A stretch of 64,000 bases of DNA from BACL14 sp964453595 (GTDB lineage: Bacteria > Pseudomonadota > Gammaproteobacteria > Burkholderiales > Methylophilaceae): the NCBI GenBank assembly GCA_964453595.1, contig CAYVOQ010000004.1:1-64000 (forward strand), in the 5' to 3' direction. The position numbers and the translations under genes were made by a program. Below, piece by piece: positions 26,983 to 36,027 of the stretch (the first letter of the stretch is position 1; each line of letters opens with the position of its first letter). The notes beneath the pieces were generated by a model that saw nothing but the letters and a program-made list of their open reading frames with translations, did no database searches and had not been told where the DNA came from.

Positions 26983-27959
26983 TTGTAATTACTGGGGCTG
27001 GTGGAATGATAGGAAGTGCTATAGCTTGGCATTTTAATACTATTGAAAACTATACTGACCTTATTCTCTGTGACGATTTAAAGCAAGATAACCAAGAAAA
27101 AAATTTCGCAAAAAGAAAATTTTCAAAGTTTGTCCATAAAGACCAATTGTTTGACTTTATGGAAAATGAAAAGAAAAATATTACAGGTATTTTTCATATG
27201 GGAGCCATCAGCGCAACAACTGAAAAGATATTCTCCAATCTCATTAAAGACAATATTCGATACTCTCAAAAGTTATGGAAATTCTGTGCTGATAATAAAA
27301 TACCATTAGTTTTCGCAAGCTCTGCTGCAACCTATGGCAATGGAGATGACGGATATAGTGATGAAAATAATGAAACTAATCTTAATCCATTGAATGCATA
27401 CGGCTTTTCAAAGCATTTCATTGATCAATGGGTTACTAACCAAAAAGAGGTTACATCTCAACCTCCGCAATGGTATTCATGTAAGTTTTTTAACGTATAT
27501 GGTCCTAATGAGTATCATAAAGGCAGGATGGCTAGTGTTGTTTATCATGCTTTTAAGCAATATAAAAATGAATCTGAAGTAAGATTATTCAAAAGTGACA
27601 ACCCAGAATACAGAGATGGCATGCAACTGAGGGATTTTATTTATGTTAAAGATGCAGTTAGGGCAATTGTTTTCTTATTTAATAATAAAGCTAAATCTGG
27701 AATTTATAATATTGGCACTGGAAAAGCGCAGTCTTTTAAAGAATTAGCTGAAGCATTAATCAAAAATGCAAACGGTTCTAATGAACAAATAAAATACATT
27801 GAGATGCCTGAAGACCTTAAGGGAAAATATCAATATTTTACAGAAGCAAAAATTCAAAAATTACGAAATGCAGGCTATGCAGAAAGGTTTTATAATCTTG
27901 ATACGGGTATTACAGATTACTATCAAAATTACCTTTCTAAAAATGATCAATACTTATGA
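26979..27959 (+). CDS. hldD: ADP-L-glycero-D-manno-heptose-6-epimerase
   Basis: A 326-residue short-chain epimerase producing the ADP-heptose used in the LPS inner core. The NAD(P) motif is VITGAGGMIGSAIAWHF. The catalytic Tyr-x-x-x-Lys is in NAYGFSKHFID, with the upstream Ser/Ala segment FASSAATYGNG. FFNVYGPNEYHKGRMASV is characteristic of HldD. It overlaps hemH by 4 and hldE by 4 bases. The neighbours hldE and waaF support inner-core synthesis. Confidence 0.95.
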   Translation: MIVITGAGGMIGSAIAWHFNTIENYTDLILCDDLKQDNQEKNFAKRKFSKFVHKDQLFDFMENEKKNITGIFHMGAISATTEKIFSNLIKDNIRYSQKLWKFCADNKIPLVFASSAATYGNGDDGYSDENNETNLNPLNAYGFSKHFIDQWVTNQKEVTSQPPQWYSCKFFNVYGPNEYHKGRMASVVYHAFKQYKNESEVRLFKSDNPEYRDGMQLRDFIYVKDAVRAIVFLFNNKAKSGIYNIGTGKAQSFKELAEALIKNANGSNEQIKYIEMPEDLKGKYQYFTEAKIQKLRNAGYAERFYNLDTGITDYYQNYLSKNDQYL

Positions 27960-29410
27960 ATAAATTAATTTATACAGACCTAATCAAAAGGATAAAAAAA
28001 AATAATAAAAAAATTCTAGTGATTGGTGATGCTATGCTGGACAAATACAATCATGGAAGTATTCAAAGAATCTCTCCGGAAGCCCCGGTTCCTGTCTTAA
28101 AAGTTACTAATGAAGAATACAAACTTGGAGGTTCTGCAAACGTTGCAGCTAACATAGCCTCATACGGTATTAAAACAACCCTAATTTCTTCAATCGCAAA
28201 AGATGAATTTGGGGAAAAAATTCTTCAGTTACTAAAAAACAAAAAAATAAATATATCAAGAATTTTTCAAAACAAAACATTAACCACAACCAAAATTAGA
28301 TCTGTGGCTGGCAATCAACAGATACTCAGAACTGATTATGAGAGCTACGAGGAAACTCCAGACAATCTGTTTAAGAAAATTCTTCATGAAATAAATGATA
28401 CTGTATCGCTCGTAGTTCTGTCCGATTACAACAAAGGCTTTCTGACTGAGCCGTTAGTCAAAAAAATAATTTTACATTGTAATAAAAAAAATCTGCTCGT
28501 TGTCTCAGACCCGAAAAGTAAAGATATAAGCAAATACTCTGGTTCTTTTATCGTCACCCCCAATAAAAAAGAAGCGTTAGATTTTCTTCAATCTAAAGAT
28601 TGCGATGAGTCACAATTAATCAAATCACTTAATAAAATAAGAATCAAACATCAAATAAAAAACCTTATCATGACTGAAAGTGAAAAAGGTATTAAATGGA
28701 TTCAAGGCGGCACTGCTAAACAATTTCCTGTGCCCAAGTCGCAAAAAGTGTTTGACGTCTCTGGGGCTGGCGATACAGTTATTGCCACTATTGCTGCTGG
28801 TTTACATGCCGGCTTTGATCTTGAAGTGATTATTACGCTTGCAAATATTGCGGCAAGTATAGTCATTCAAATTCCCGGGACTGCAATAATAACCCTTGAG
28901 GATCTAGAAAGGTTTTTTATTGAACAAACGCCGATACGAGCAACTAAAAAAATTCTCTCTCTAGCTGATTTAAAAGAAAAAATCCAAAATAACAAACTAA
29001 AAAATAAAGTTATCGGCTTCACAAACGGTTGCTTTGATATTCTTCATCCAGGTCATGTCACCTATTTGGAAAAAGCAAAAGAAAAAGTTGATTATTTAAT
29101 ATTAGGCTTAAATACAGATCAATCTATAAAGCAAATAAAAGGACCTAGCAGACCTATTGTTAATGAAAATGACAGGGCAAATGTTCTAGCAGGGCTCTCA
29201 TCAGTTGATGCAATAGTTATGTTTAATGAAACCAATCCTCTTAATTTAATAAAAGAAATAAAGCCAAATTTTTTAATTAAAGGAAATGATTACTCTGAGA
29301 CAGAAGTTATTGGACATAAAGAAATAAAAAAATGGGGCGGAAAAGTTATTCTCATTGAAATCGTTCCTGGCAAAAGCTCGACGAGAATAATAAAAAAAAT
29401 TACTTCATAG
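27956..29410 (+). CDS. hldE: Bifunctional heptose-7-phosphate kinase / heptose-1-phosphate adenylyltransferase
   Basis: A 484-residue fusion. The N-terminal ribokinase-like domain (about 1-315) phosphorylates D-glycero-D-manno-heptose-7-phosphate; it has GGSANVAANIASYG and the catalytic VSGAGDTVIATIAAG. The C-terminal nucleotidyltransferase domain (about 350-484) has TNGCFDILHPGHVTYL, with the HxGH motif. Both halves are intact, as in E. coli HldE (477). It lies between hldD and waaF. The intermediate phosphatase GmhB and isomerase GmhA are not in this window. Confidence 0.96.
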   Translation: MNKLIYTDLIKRIKKNNKKILVIGDAMLDKYNHGSIQRISPEAPVPVLKVTNEEYKLGGSANVAANIASYGIKTTLISSIAKDEFGEKILQLLKNKKINISRIFQNKTLTTTKIRSVAGNQQILRTDYESYEETPDNLFKKILHEINDTVSLVVLSDYNKGFLTEPLVKKIILHCNKKNLLVVSDPKSKDISKYSGSFIVTPNKKEALDFLQSKDCDESQLIKSLNKIRIKHQIKNLIMTESEKGIKWIQGGTAKQFPVPKSQKVFDVSGAGDTVIATIAAGLHAGFDLEVIITLANIAASIVIQIPGTAIITLEDLERFFIEQTPIRATKKILSLADLKEKIQNNKLKNKVIGFTNGCFDILHPGHVTYLEKAKEKVDYLILGLNTDQSIKQIKGPSRPIVNENDRANVLAGLSSVDAIVMFNETNPLNLIKEIKPNFLIKGNDYSETEVIGHKEIKKWGGKVILIEIVPGKSSTRIIKKITS

Positions 29411-29413
29411 CGC

Positions 29414-30415
29414 ATGGAAAAAGAAAAGATAATTATTTTCGGTCCATCATGGATAGGTGACATGGTGATGGCACAAAGCCTATTTATGAATTTGTTAAAA
29501 AGAAATAAGAATGTAGAGATTCATTTAGCGGCTCCAGAATGGTCCGTTGGTCTATGTAAAAAGTTTCCTGAAATAAAAAAGGTTATTCCATTATCATTCA
29601 AACATGGAAGGCTTGATTTGATTAAAAGAATTTCACTTAGCCTGCAACTTAGAAATGAAAAATATACAGAAGTCATTTATTTGATTAATTCATTTAAATC
29701 AGTTTTCTCAACTCTATTTTCCAATATAAAAGTGAGAACAGGCTATCTCGGTGAATTCAGATATCTTCTCCTCAATAATATTCATCGCAAACAAAATGAA
29801 CCAACTTTAAAAGAGTTTATAAAGTTAAGTGTTCGCGATGATTTCACAGAACCAAAGCTGATATATCCTAAATTAAAGCCCAACAAAAACAATGCGCTTA
29901 AATTCTTAAAAAAAAACAAGATTCCTAACAAAAATATAGTTGTTATTGCCCCTGGCGCAGAATACGGTTCTGCAAAACGATTTCCTGAAAATAAATTCAC
30001 TTACCTTGTAAATAAATTTTTAATTGAGAAATTTAACGTATTGATAGTTGGCTCTGAAAAAGATAAACAAATCTCAAGAAATATAATTGGATCTTCAAAG
30101 AATGTTTACGATCTAACTGGAAAAACAACTATTTCTGAAGTTATAGATATCATTGGAATATCAAAATTTTTTATTAGTAACGACTCAGGCCTAATGCATG
30201 TAGCCGCTGCATTAAATATTCCTCAAGAGGCAATCTTTGGCTCATCGGATCCTTTACATACCCCCCCAAGAAATAATAAAGCGCATATCACATACTTAGG
30301 ATTATCATGTAGCCCGTGCTTTAAAAGAGAGTGTCCTTTAGGGCATCTGGATTGCTTAAATCAAATAAATGAAAAAAAACTATTTAAAGACATTCTATGC
30401 CAAATCAAAAAATAG
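29414..30415 (+). CDS. waaF: ADP-heptose:LPS heptosyltransferase II
   Basis: A 333-residue GT-B family 9 glycosyltransferase adding the second heptose to the LPS core. The N-terminal IIFGPSWIGDMVMAQSLF is typical of WaaF, and the donor site is FISNDSGLMHVAAALNIP. A Cys-rich tail (CSPCFKRECPLGHLDC) is also usual for WaaF. It begins 3 bases after hldE and overlaps the next glycosyltransferase by 19 bases. The heptosyltransferase I gene is at 38128-39078. Confidence 0.9.
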   Translation: MEKEKIIIFGPSWIGDMVMAQSLFMNLLKRNKNVEIHLAAPEWSVGLCKKFPEIKKVIPLSFKHGRLDLIKRISLSLQLRNEKYTEVIYLINSFKSVFSTLFSNIKVRTGYLGEFRYLLLNNIHRKQNEPTLKEFIKLSVRDDFTEPKLIYPKLKPNKNNALKFLKKNKIPNKNIVVIAPGAEYGSAKRFPENKFTYLVNKFLIEKFNVLIVGSEKDKQISRNIIGSSKNVYDLTGKTTISEVIDIIGISKFFISNDSGLMHVAAALNIPQEAIFGSSDPLHTPPRNNKAHITYLGLSCSPCFKRECPLGHLDCLNQINEKKLFKDILCQIKK

Positions 30416-31188
30416 CAACCATATTGATTCCTAATTATAAAACTGCTGAATTAACCAAAATTTGCCTAAGACTTATTAGAAAATTTACAGATCTTGAAAA
30501 AGTAGAGGTTATAGTGATTGACAATAATTCAAAGGACGAGTCTACAAAGTATTTAGAATCGGTGAAATGGATAAAATTAATCAAACGAAAAACAATATCC
30601 AACGAAGGCGGTCCATTGTCTCACGGAAGAGCTCTAGATCTTGGGCTTAAGGAAGTTAAAACTAAGTATGTCATTTCTTTTCATACTGATACTTTTGTTC
30701 ATAATTCACAGTGGCTTGAGTACCTTTTATCATTTTTTTCAAATCCAAAAATTGCAGGTGTTGGATCATGGAAGCTAGAACAAAAAAACTTCTTTCAGCA
30801 ACTTGGTAAAAATACAGAATTATTTCTTAAGAGGCTGTTTGGGAGAAAAAATAACCCTTATCGGCATGATAAAACTTATCATTACCTTAGGAGTCATTGT
30901 GCAATTTATAAAACTCAGTATATTAAAAAAATAAAAACTTTTTTCTCTGATGGAAATGAAACACCAGGTTTAATAATGCATAGAAAATTGATAAAAGCTG
31001 GATTCGATATGATTTTTCTTGAATCAAGCGACCTTTCAAAATATGTAGACCATGTAAATCATGCAACGCTGGCACTAAATGCTGAAAATAAAAATAGAAG
31101 CGCGCTAAAAACAATGAAGGCTTATTTTAATTTCTTAAAACAGCCTCACGTTCAATCTGTCCTAGAAAATAAAGACTTAGATTTATAA
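30397..31188 (+). CDS. Family 2 glycosyltransferase (GT-A), likely LPS core
   Basis: A 263-residue GT-A enzyme. The N-terminal ATILIPNYKTAELTKICL and VIVIDNNSKDEST match the nucleotide-sugar site of family 2. The DXD-like motif falls in SFHTDTFVH as the sequence DTF, so the usual second Asp is not obvious. The middle part (about 110-200) is unassigned. It overlaps the waaF end and is translationally coupled, so it probably adds a core sugar. Donor and acceptor are unknown. It ends overlapping the convergent HAD gene by 6 bases. Confidence 0.78.
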   Translation: MPNQKIATILIPNYKTAELTKICLRLIRKFTDLEKVEVIVIDNNSKDESTKYLESVKWIKLIKRKTISNEGGPLSHGRALDLGLKEVKTKYVISFHTDTFVHNSQWLEYLLSFFSNPKIAGVGSWKLEQKNFFQQLGKNTELFLKRLFGRKNNPYRHDKTYHYLRSHCAIYKTQYIKKIKTFFSDGNETPGLIMHRKLIKAGFDMIFLESSDLSKYVDHVNHATLALNAENKNRSALKTMKAYFNFLKQPHVQSVLENKDLDL

Positions 31189-31830
31189 ATCCTTAAGGTA
31201 GCGACGATGCTGAAATTTTGTATCATTTAAATAACTTTCCCAGCCATCGAAATCAGTCCAGCCAGAAAAAAATAGAAAATCAATATCATATTTTATCGCT
31301 GTATCTATATCATATTTTGAATCGCCAAAAAAAATAACTGGCTCAAAGTCTGAAGTCGTTAACCTTTCTTCTAAAATTTGATGTTTTGATTTTGGACTTC
31401 CAAATATGCCTAGATTAAAAAAATGAGCAACTTTTTTTTGGGTAAGCAACTCCCTTACTTCCTCCTCATCTCCACCACTCATTACCATCCAGTTCTGATT
31501 TGGGTAGCGCTGTCTTAGCTTGTCTATCCCTTCAGCCACTTCACATTCTAAAAGCGATTCTTTAACGCGTCTATTCAAAGCTGTGATAAGAAAATTAAAA
31601 TCCTGCTCAATAAAAGGTTTGTTTAAGATCTTTGTTAGAAAATATTCAAATTTCACATATCTGGAAATGCCTGTATTTTTTACATGATGTTCTACCAGCA
31701 TTTTTGCTTGATCTGGATTTGCTCCAAAATCAATAGCGGCCATCTTGTATGCTTCAGTCTTTTTAAAATTTGAATTTAGAATTACACCGTCACAATCAAA
31801 TATAACGGTATTGTAATTATCAAGATTCAT
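31183..31830 (-). CDS. HAD-superfamily phosphatase (beta-phosphoglucomutase/phosphoglycolate phosphatase-like)
   Basis: A 215-residue HAD hydrolase. Motif I VIFDCDGVILNSN carries the nucleophile and acid Asp pair. Motif II is in WMVMSGGD, and motif IV is VIFFGDSKYDIDTA. An alpha-helical cap sits between motifs I and II. It differs from GmhB, so it does not supply the missing heptose phosphatase in any obvious way. It follows eda by 4 bases at the end of the minus-strand operon. Its substrate is a sugar phosphate or similar, not determined. Confidence 0.8.
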   Translation of the reverse strand: MNLDNYNTVIFDCDGVILNSNFKKTEAYKMAAIDFGANPDQAKMLVEHHVKNTGISRYVKFEYFLTKILNKPFIEQDFNFLITALNRRVKESLLECEVAEGIDKLRQRYPNQNWMVMSGGDEEEVRELLTQKKVAHFFNLGIFGSPKSKHQILEERLTTSDFEPVIFFGDSKYDIDTAIKYDIDFLFFSGWTDFDGWESYLNDTKFQHRRYLKDL

Positions 31831-31834
31831 AGAA

Positions 31835-32455
31835 TTAGATAACTTTAGACGCAGCCTTTGCTAATTCAACAATCGCTTTCCAATTTTTTTCTTCGACAAG
31901 ATTATTTGGTGTAAGCCAGGTTCCGCCGCATACAGGCACATTTGGCAGACTTAGGAAATCTTTTGCAGTGTCAACAGTAATACCACCCGTTGGGCAAAAT
32001 TTAATATTTGAAAATGGTCCAGAAAAACCTTTCAATAAATTAATACCACCAACAGCTACTGCAGGGAATAGCTTAAGAAATTCATAACCCTCATCAGCAG
32101 CCATCATAACTTCACTACCTGTTGAAACCCCTGGTAACAATGGTAATCCAATTTTTTTACACTCGTCAGATAATTCTTTTGTAAAACCAGGGCTTACCGC
32201 AAATCTAGAGCCAGCTAATTTTGCATTAGTTGCATCAGCTTTGGTTCTGAGTGTTCCAGCTCCTGTTATTGCCTCAGGTAACTTATCGTTAATAATGCTA
32301 ATTGCATCCAAAGCTGCATCTGTTCTCATTGTAATTTCAAGAACTCGAATACCTCCTTCTAGGAGTGATTCTGCTATTGGTAATGCATCTTCTTTCTTGT
32401 TAATAACAATAACCGGAATAACCGGTCCGTATTGCGCTAATTCTATCGTTTTCAT
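31835..32455 (-). CDS. eda: 2-keto-3-deoxy-6-phosphogluconate aldolase
   Basis: A 206-residue class I aldolase splitting KDPG into pyruvate and glyceraldehyde-3-phosphate. Glu40 in RVLEITMRT and the Schiff-base Lys128 in EFLKLFPA are in place, and the phosphate site is CPTGGI. It lies 13 bases after edd, completing the two signature Entner-Doudoroff steps. In methylotrophs with the ribulose monophosphate cycle the same pair serves as the cleavage branch. That role here is inferred from the likely taxonomy. Confidence 0.95.
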   Translation of the reverse strand: MKTIELAQYGPVIPVIVINKKEDALPIAESLLEGGIRVLEITMRTDAALDAISIINDKLPEAITGAGTLRTKADATNAKLAGSRFAVSPGFTKELSDECKKIGLPLLPGVSTGSEVMMAADEGYEFLKLFPAVAVGGINLLKGFSGPFSNIKFCPTGGITVDTAKDFLSLPNVPVCGGTWLTPNNLVEEKNWKAIVELAKAASKVI

Positions 32456-32468
32456 TTATTTCCTTAAA

Positions 32469-34283
32469 TTAAAGCCAAGTGATTGCACCTTCTTCAGCAG
32501 AAAGTACATTTTTTCTCATAGAGGTAAATAATTCACGGCCCATTCCGTGAGCGTTATTATTCTTTTGATCATCCGTCATTGATTCAACATGCCTTTCATA
32601 CCAAGTGTCTTCATCAATAAGTACATTTAAAGAACCAACTGTTGCATTGATTCTAACGATATCTCCATTTCTAATTTTACCAATAAAGCCACCAGCGGCA
32701 GCTTCTGGACTAACATGAATCGCTGCTGGAACTTTTCCAGATGCCCCGCTCATTCTTCCATCAGTTACAATTGCAACCTTAAATCCTTTATTTTGCAAAA
32801 CAGATAATGGTGGGGTTAATTTATGCAACTCGGGCATTCCGTTTGCTTTTGGTCCTTGAAATCTAACTACAGCAACAAAATCTTTTTCTAATTTCCCCTC
32901 ATCAAAAGCTTCAAGAAGTTCTTCTTGGGTATTAAAAATAATAGCAGGCGCTTCGATAATGTGACGCTCTTCTGGAACTGCAGAAATTTTCATTACCGAA
33001 CGTCCAACATTGCCTTTTAATAATCTTAAACCGCCAGATACATTGAATGGATCTTTGTATGTTCTAACGATAGAGTCATCATTTGATTTTTCAGGAAATT
33101 TATCCCAGTTCAATTTTTTATTATCGTAAGTTAAGTGCTGTCCAAATTTTTCTAAACTTTTTCCTACTACAGTTAAAACATCACCGTACATACACCCATT
33201 CTCAACCAACTCTCGGATAACAAAACTTGGTCCTCCTGCAGCCTGAAACTCATTAACATCTGCTGTTCCATTCGGGTAGACACTTGCAAGTAGCGGCACT
33301 TCTCGTGCAAGGTCATGAAAGTCAGACCAATCAATAATAATTCCTGCTGATCGAGCTATAGCAACCCAATGAATCAAGTGGTTTGTAGAGCCGCCTGTAG
33401 CTAGTAATGCAGCCATAGCATTAATAATCACCTTTTCATCAACTAGCTCACCTAAGGCATTTGATTCTTTTGCTTTGATATTCTGTATTAATACTTTAAC
33501 TGACTCCTCAGTTAAAACTTTTCTTAAATCATCATGAGGATGAATAAAAGCTGAGCCAGGAATTAAAAGACCCATTGCCTCCAATAACATTTGATTGCTG
33601 TTTGCTGTTCCATAGAAAGTGCAAGTCCCTTCTCCATGGTAAGCTTTAGATTCAGACTCTAGCAATTCTTTTCTTCCTACTTTACCTAAAGCGTATTGCT
33701 CTCTTACTTTAGATTTTGATGTGTTATCAATCCCAGTCGCCATAGGTCCAGCGGGGACAAAAATAGAAGGTAGGTGTCCAAAATGAAGGGCGCCGATTAA
33801 TAGTCCTGGGACAATTTTATCGCAAACGCCAAGCAACAACGCGCCGTCAAAAACGTCGTGGGACAATCCTACAGCAGTACTCATTGCAATTGTATCTCGA
33901 GAAAATAAACTTAACTCCATTCCTGGCTCACCCTGAGTTACCCCATCACACATCGCAGGAACCCCTGCGGCAACTTGGACAAATGCCCCATTTTCATAAG
34001 CTACTTTTCGAATAAGCTCAGGATAATTCTCATATGGCTTATGAGCAGATAGCATGTCATTGTATGCGGTAACAACAGCTATATTTGGTTTTTTTTCTTC
34101 AACAATTTCAATTCTTTTATTAACCGGGATAGATGCAAAAGCATGAGCTACATTTGCGCATCCCATACGATCTTGACCCTTTTCTCGAGCATGATATCGT
34201 TTAATTCTTTTTAAATAAGCAGAACGCGTAGGTCTGCTTTTCTCGATAATCTTTTCTGTTAATTCAATGATTGCATTTTTCAT
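32469..34283 (-). CDS. edd: 6-phosphogluconate dehydratase
   Basis: A 604-residue IlvD/Edd family Fe-S dehydratase turning 6-phosphogluconate into KDPG. Typical segments are VTAYNDMLSAHKPYENYPE, MCDGVTQGEPGMELSLFSRD and LLGVCDKIVPGLLIGA, with cluster Cys residues. TDGRMSGASGKVPAAIHVSPEA lies near the end. The Edd-specific length (about 603) separates it from IlvD (about 560-615), and the neighbour eda supports the assignment. It is 9 bases downstream of the carbamoyltransferase. Confidence 0.95.
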   Translation of the reverse strand: MKNAIIELTEKIIEKSRPTRSAYLKRIKRYHAREKGQDRMGCANVAHAFASIPVNKRIEIVEEKKPNIAVVTAYNDMLSAHKPYENYPELIRKVAYENGAFVQVAAGVPAMCDGVTQGEPGMELSLFSRDTIAMSTAVGLSHDVFDGALLLGVCDKIVPGLLIGALHFGHLPSIFVPAGPMATGIDNTSKSKVREQYALGKVGRKELLESESKAYHGEGTCTFYGTANSNQMLLEAMGLLIPGSAFIHPHDDLRKVLTEESVKVLIQNIKAKESNALGELVDEKVIINAMAALLATGGSTNHLIHWVAIARSAGIIIDWSDFHDLAREVPLLASVYPNGTADVNEFQAAGGPSFVIRELVENGCMYGDVLTVVGKSLEKFGQHLTYDNKKLNWDKFPEKSNDDSIVRTYKDPFNVSGGLRLLKGNVGRSVMKISAVPEERHIIEAPAIIFNTQEELLEAFDEGKLEKDFVAVVRFQGPKANGMPELHKLTPPLSVLQNKGFKVAIVTDGRMSGASGKVPAAIHVSPEAAAGGFIGKIRNGDIVRINATVGSLNVLIDEDTWYERHVESMTDDQKNNNAHGMGRELFTSMRKNVLSAEEGAITWL

Positions 34284-34292
34284 ATAAAATAA

Positions 34293-36014
34293 TTATTTCG
34301 TTACTAAAATATTTTCCATAATAAGATACTCCAAGTCACATCCATAAAACATATTCAAAGCATCTTCTGGCGAACAAACCATCGGCTCACCCCTTCTGTT
34401 TAATGAGGTATTTAAAACAACAGGTACCCCTTTCAAATCACTAAAACTTTTTATTAAGTCATAATAGGGTTTATTGGTTTTTTTTGTAACAACCTGAACT
34501 CTAATTGTTTTGTCCTCATGCACAACTTCAGGTATTTTTTTTATCCACTTCTTATTGACATCAAAAGTAAAAGTCATAAATGGTGACGGATGATTACTTT
34601 GGATTATCTCTGCTGCATACTCATCAAGTACGCTAGGGCAAAAAGGCCTCCAGCGCTCTCGATATTTAATTTGCTCATTTATTTTATCAGATATTTTTGG
34701 GGTTGTAGGGTCTCCAAGAATACTTCTACATCCCAATGCCCTGGGGCCAAATTCCATTCGGCCTTGAAACCAAGCTAATGGATTGCCTTCAGCTAGTATT
34801 TTTGCTCCAGCCTCTGCAGGATTGGTTAATTTTGTATATTTTGGCTTTGCTTTATGAGTCTTACATGCATCTTCGCATTGTTTGCTGGTATAAGCAGGCC
34901 CAAGATACACATGCTCCATTTTATCGATCTCATGCTTTGAATCATAAAGAGAAGCGATATAAGTTGCTGCACCCAATGAGGTTCCAGCATCTCCAGAAGC
35001 TGGCTGAACAAAAAGCTCTTTGACATCAGGAGAAGAAATAATTCTTTGATTTAATTTTACATTTAGTGCAACACCGCCTGCCATGCATATCTTGCCAGTT
35101 TCTTTTAGAATGTCTCCCAAGTAATAATCAATCATTTCTAAAGCAACCTCTTCTAACTTTTTCTGAATAGATGCTGCGTAATGGATATAAGGATCATCGA
35201 TATTGTCCCCTTGTCTTTTTTTACCGTATGTTTCAATAAACTTTGGCGAAAAATAATAACCTTTTCCTTTTTCTTTATATCTTCTTAGTCCTATTACATT
35301 AACAAGATCTGTATTGACCTTTAACTGTCCTTTTTCAAATGAAACTAGATTTGAAAAATCATATTTACTTGAATCTCCGTATGGAGCCATGCCCATGACT
35401 TTAAACTCACCATCCAGCATATCAAAACCTAGAAATTCCGTAATTGCCCCATATAACCCACCCAATGAATCTGGATCATAAAACTCTTTAATTTTATGAA
35501 TTTGTCCATTTTCACCATACCCAAAAAAAGTGGTTGCATATTCACCTTTACCGTCGATGCCAACAATTGCAGTTTTTTCTTTAAATCCGGAGAGATGGTA
35601 AGCACTTGAAGCATGAGCCAGGTGATGCTCAACAGGAATAATTTTTGCTTTTTTGATACCAAGCTGACTCATTAATTCTTTAGTTTTGTTTAAATTTCGC
35701 CTGTATCTTCTATTACCATTAAAAATGGCATCCAAAGCTCGATCAGGTGCATACCAATACCTTTTTGCATACATCCATCGAGCAGGCTTAAATATTGAAA
35801 TAGGTGCATAAGGCAGAGTCACAATATCCACATCATTTGGTCGGATATTAGCTTGATCGAGACAAAATTTGGCGGCATTAACAGGGAAAAGATTTTTAGC
35901 ATGTTTATCACGAATAAATCTTTCTTCTTCTGCGGCAGCAATAACCTTACCGTCAATAATTAAGGCTGCTGAGGCGTCATGCCCCAAAACACCAGAAACA
36001 CCTAATATAATCAT
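34293..36014 (-). CDS. Carbamoyltransferase, NodU/CmcH family
   Basis: A 573-residue O-carbamoyltransferase expected to use carbamoyl phosphate and ATP to carbamoylate a hydroxyl group. The N-terminal Kae1-like domain begins IILGVSGVLGHDASAALI and includes HHLAHASSAYHLSGF with metal-binding His residues. The C-terminal domain contains EFGPRALGCRSILGDP and VVLNTSLNRRGEPMVCSPEDAL. Family members modify Nod factors, antibiotics and surface sugars. Its place after two LPS-kinase genes suggests the LPS core or another surface glycan as acceptor. That acceptor is inferred. Confidence 0.88.
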   Translation of the reverse strand: MIILGVSGVLGHDASAALIIDGKVIAAAEEERFIRDKHAKNLFPVNAAKFCLDQANIRPNDVDIVTLPYAPISIFKPARWMYAKRYWYAPDRALDAIFNGNRRYRRNLNKTKELMSQLGIKKAKIIPVEHHLAHASSAYHLSGFKEKTAIVGIDGKGEYATTFFGYGENGQIHKIKEFYDPDSLGGLYGAITEFLGFDMLDGEFKVMGMAPYGDSSKYDFSNLVSFEKGQLKVNTDLVNVIGLRRYKEKGKGYYFSPKFIETYGKKRQGDNIDDPYIHYAASIQKKLEEVALEMIDYYLGDILKETGKICMAGGVALNVKLNQRIISSPDVKELFVQPASGDAGTSLGAATYIASLYDSKHEIDKMEHVYLGPAYTSKQCEDACKTHKAKPKYTKLTNPAEAGAKILAEGNPLAWFQGRMEFGPRALGCRSILGDPTTPKISDKINEQIKYRERWRPFCPSVLDEYAAEIIQSNHPSPFMTFTFDVNKKWIKKIPEVVHEDKTIRVQVVTKKTNKPYYDLIKSFSDLKGVPVVLNTSLNRRGEPMVCSPEDALNMFYGCDLEYLIMENILVTK

Positions 36015-36027
36015 AAATTTCTAAACT

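Noticed and set aside
31183..31830. HAD gene as the heptose-bisphosphate phosphatase GmhB
   Set aside because: It has the helical cap and motif I of the phosphoglycolate phosphatase type, and lacks the GmhB zinc loop.
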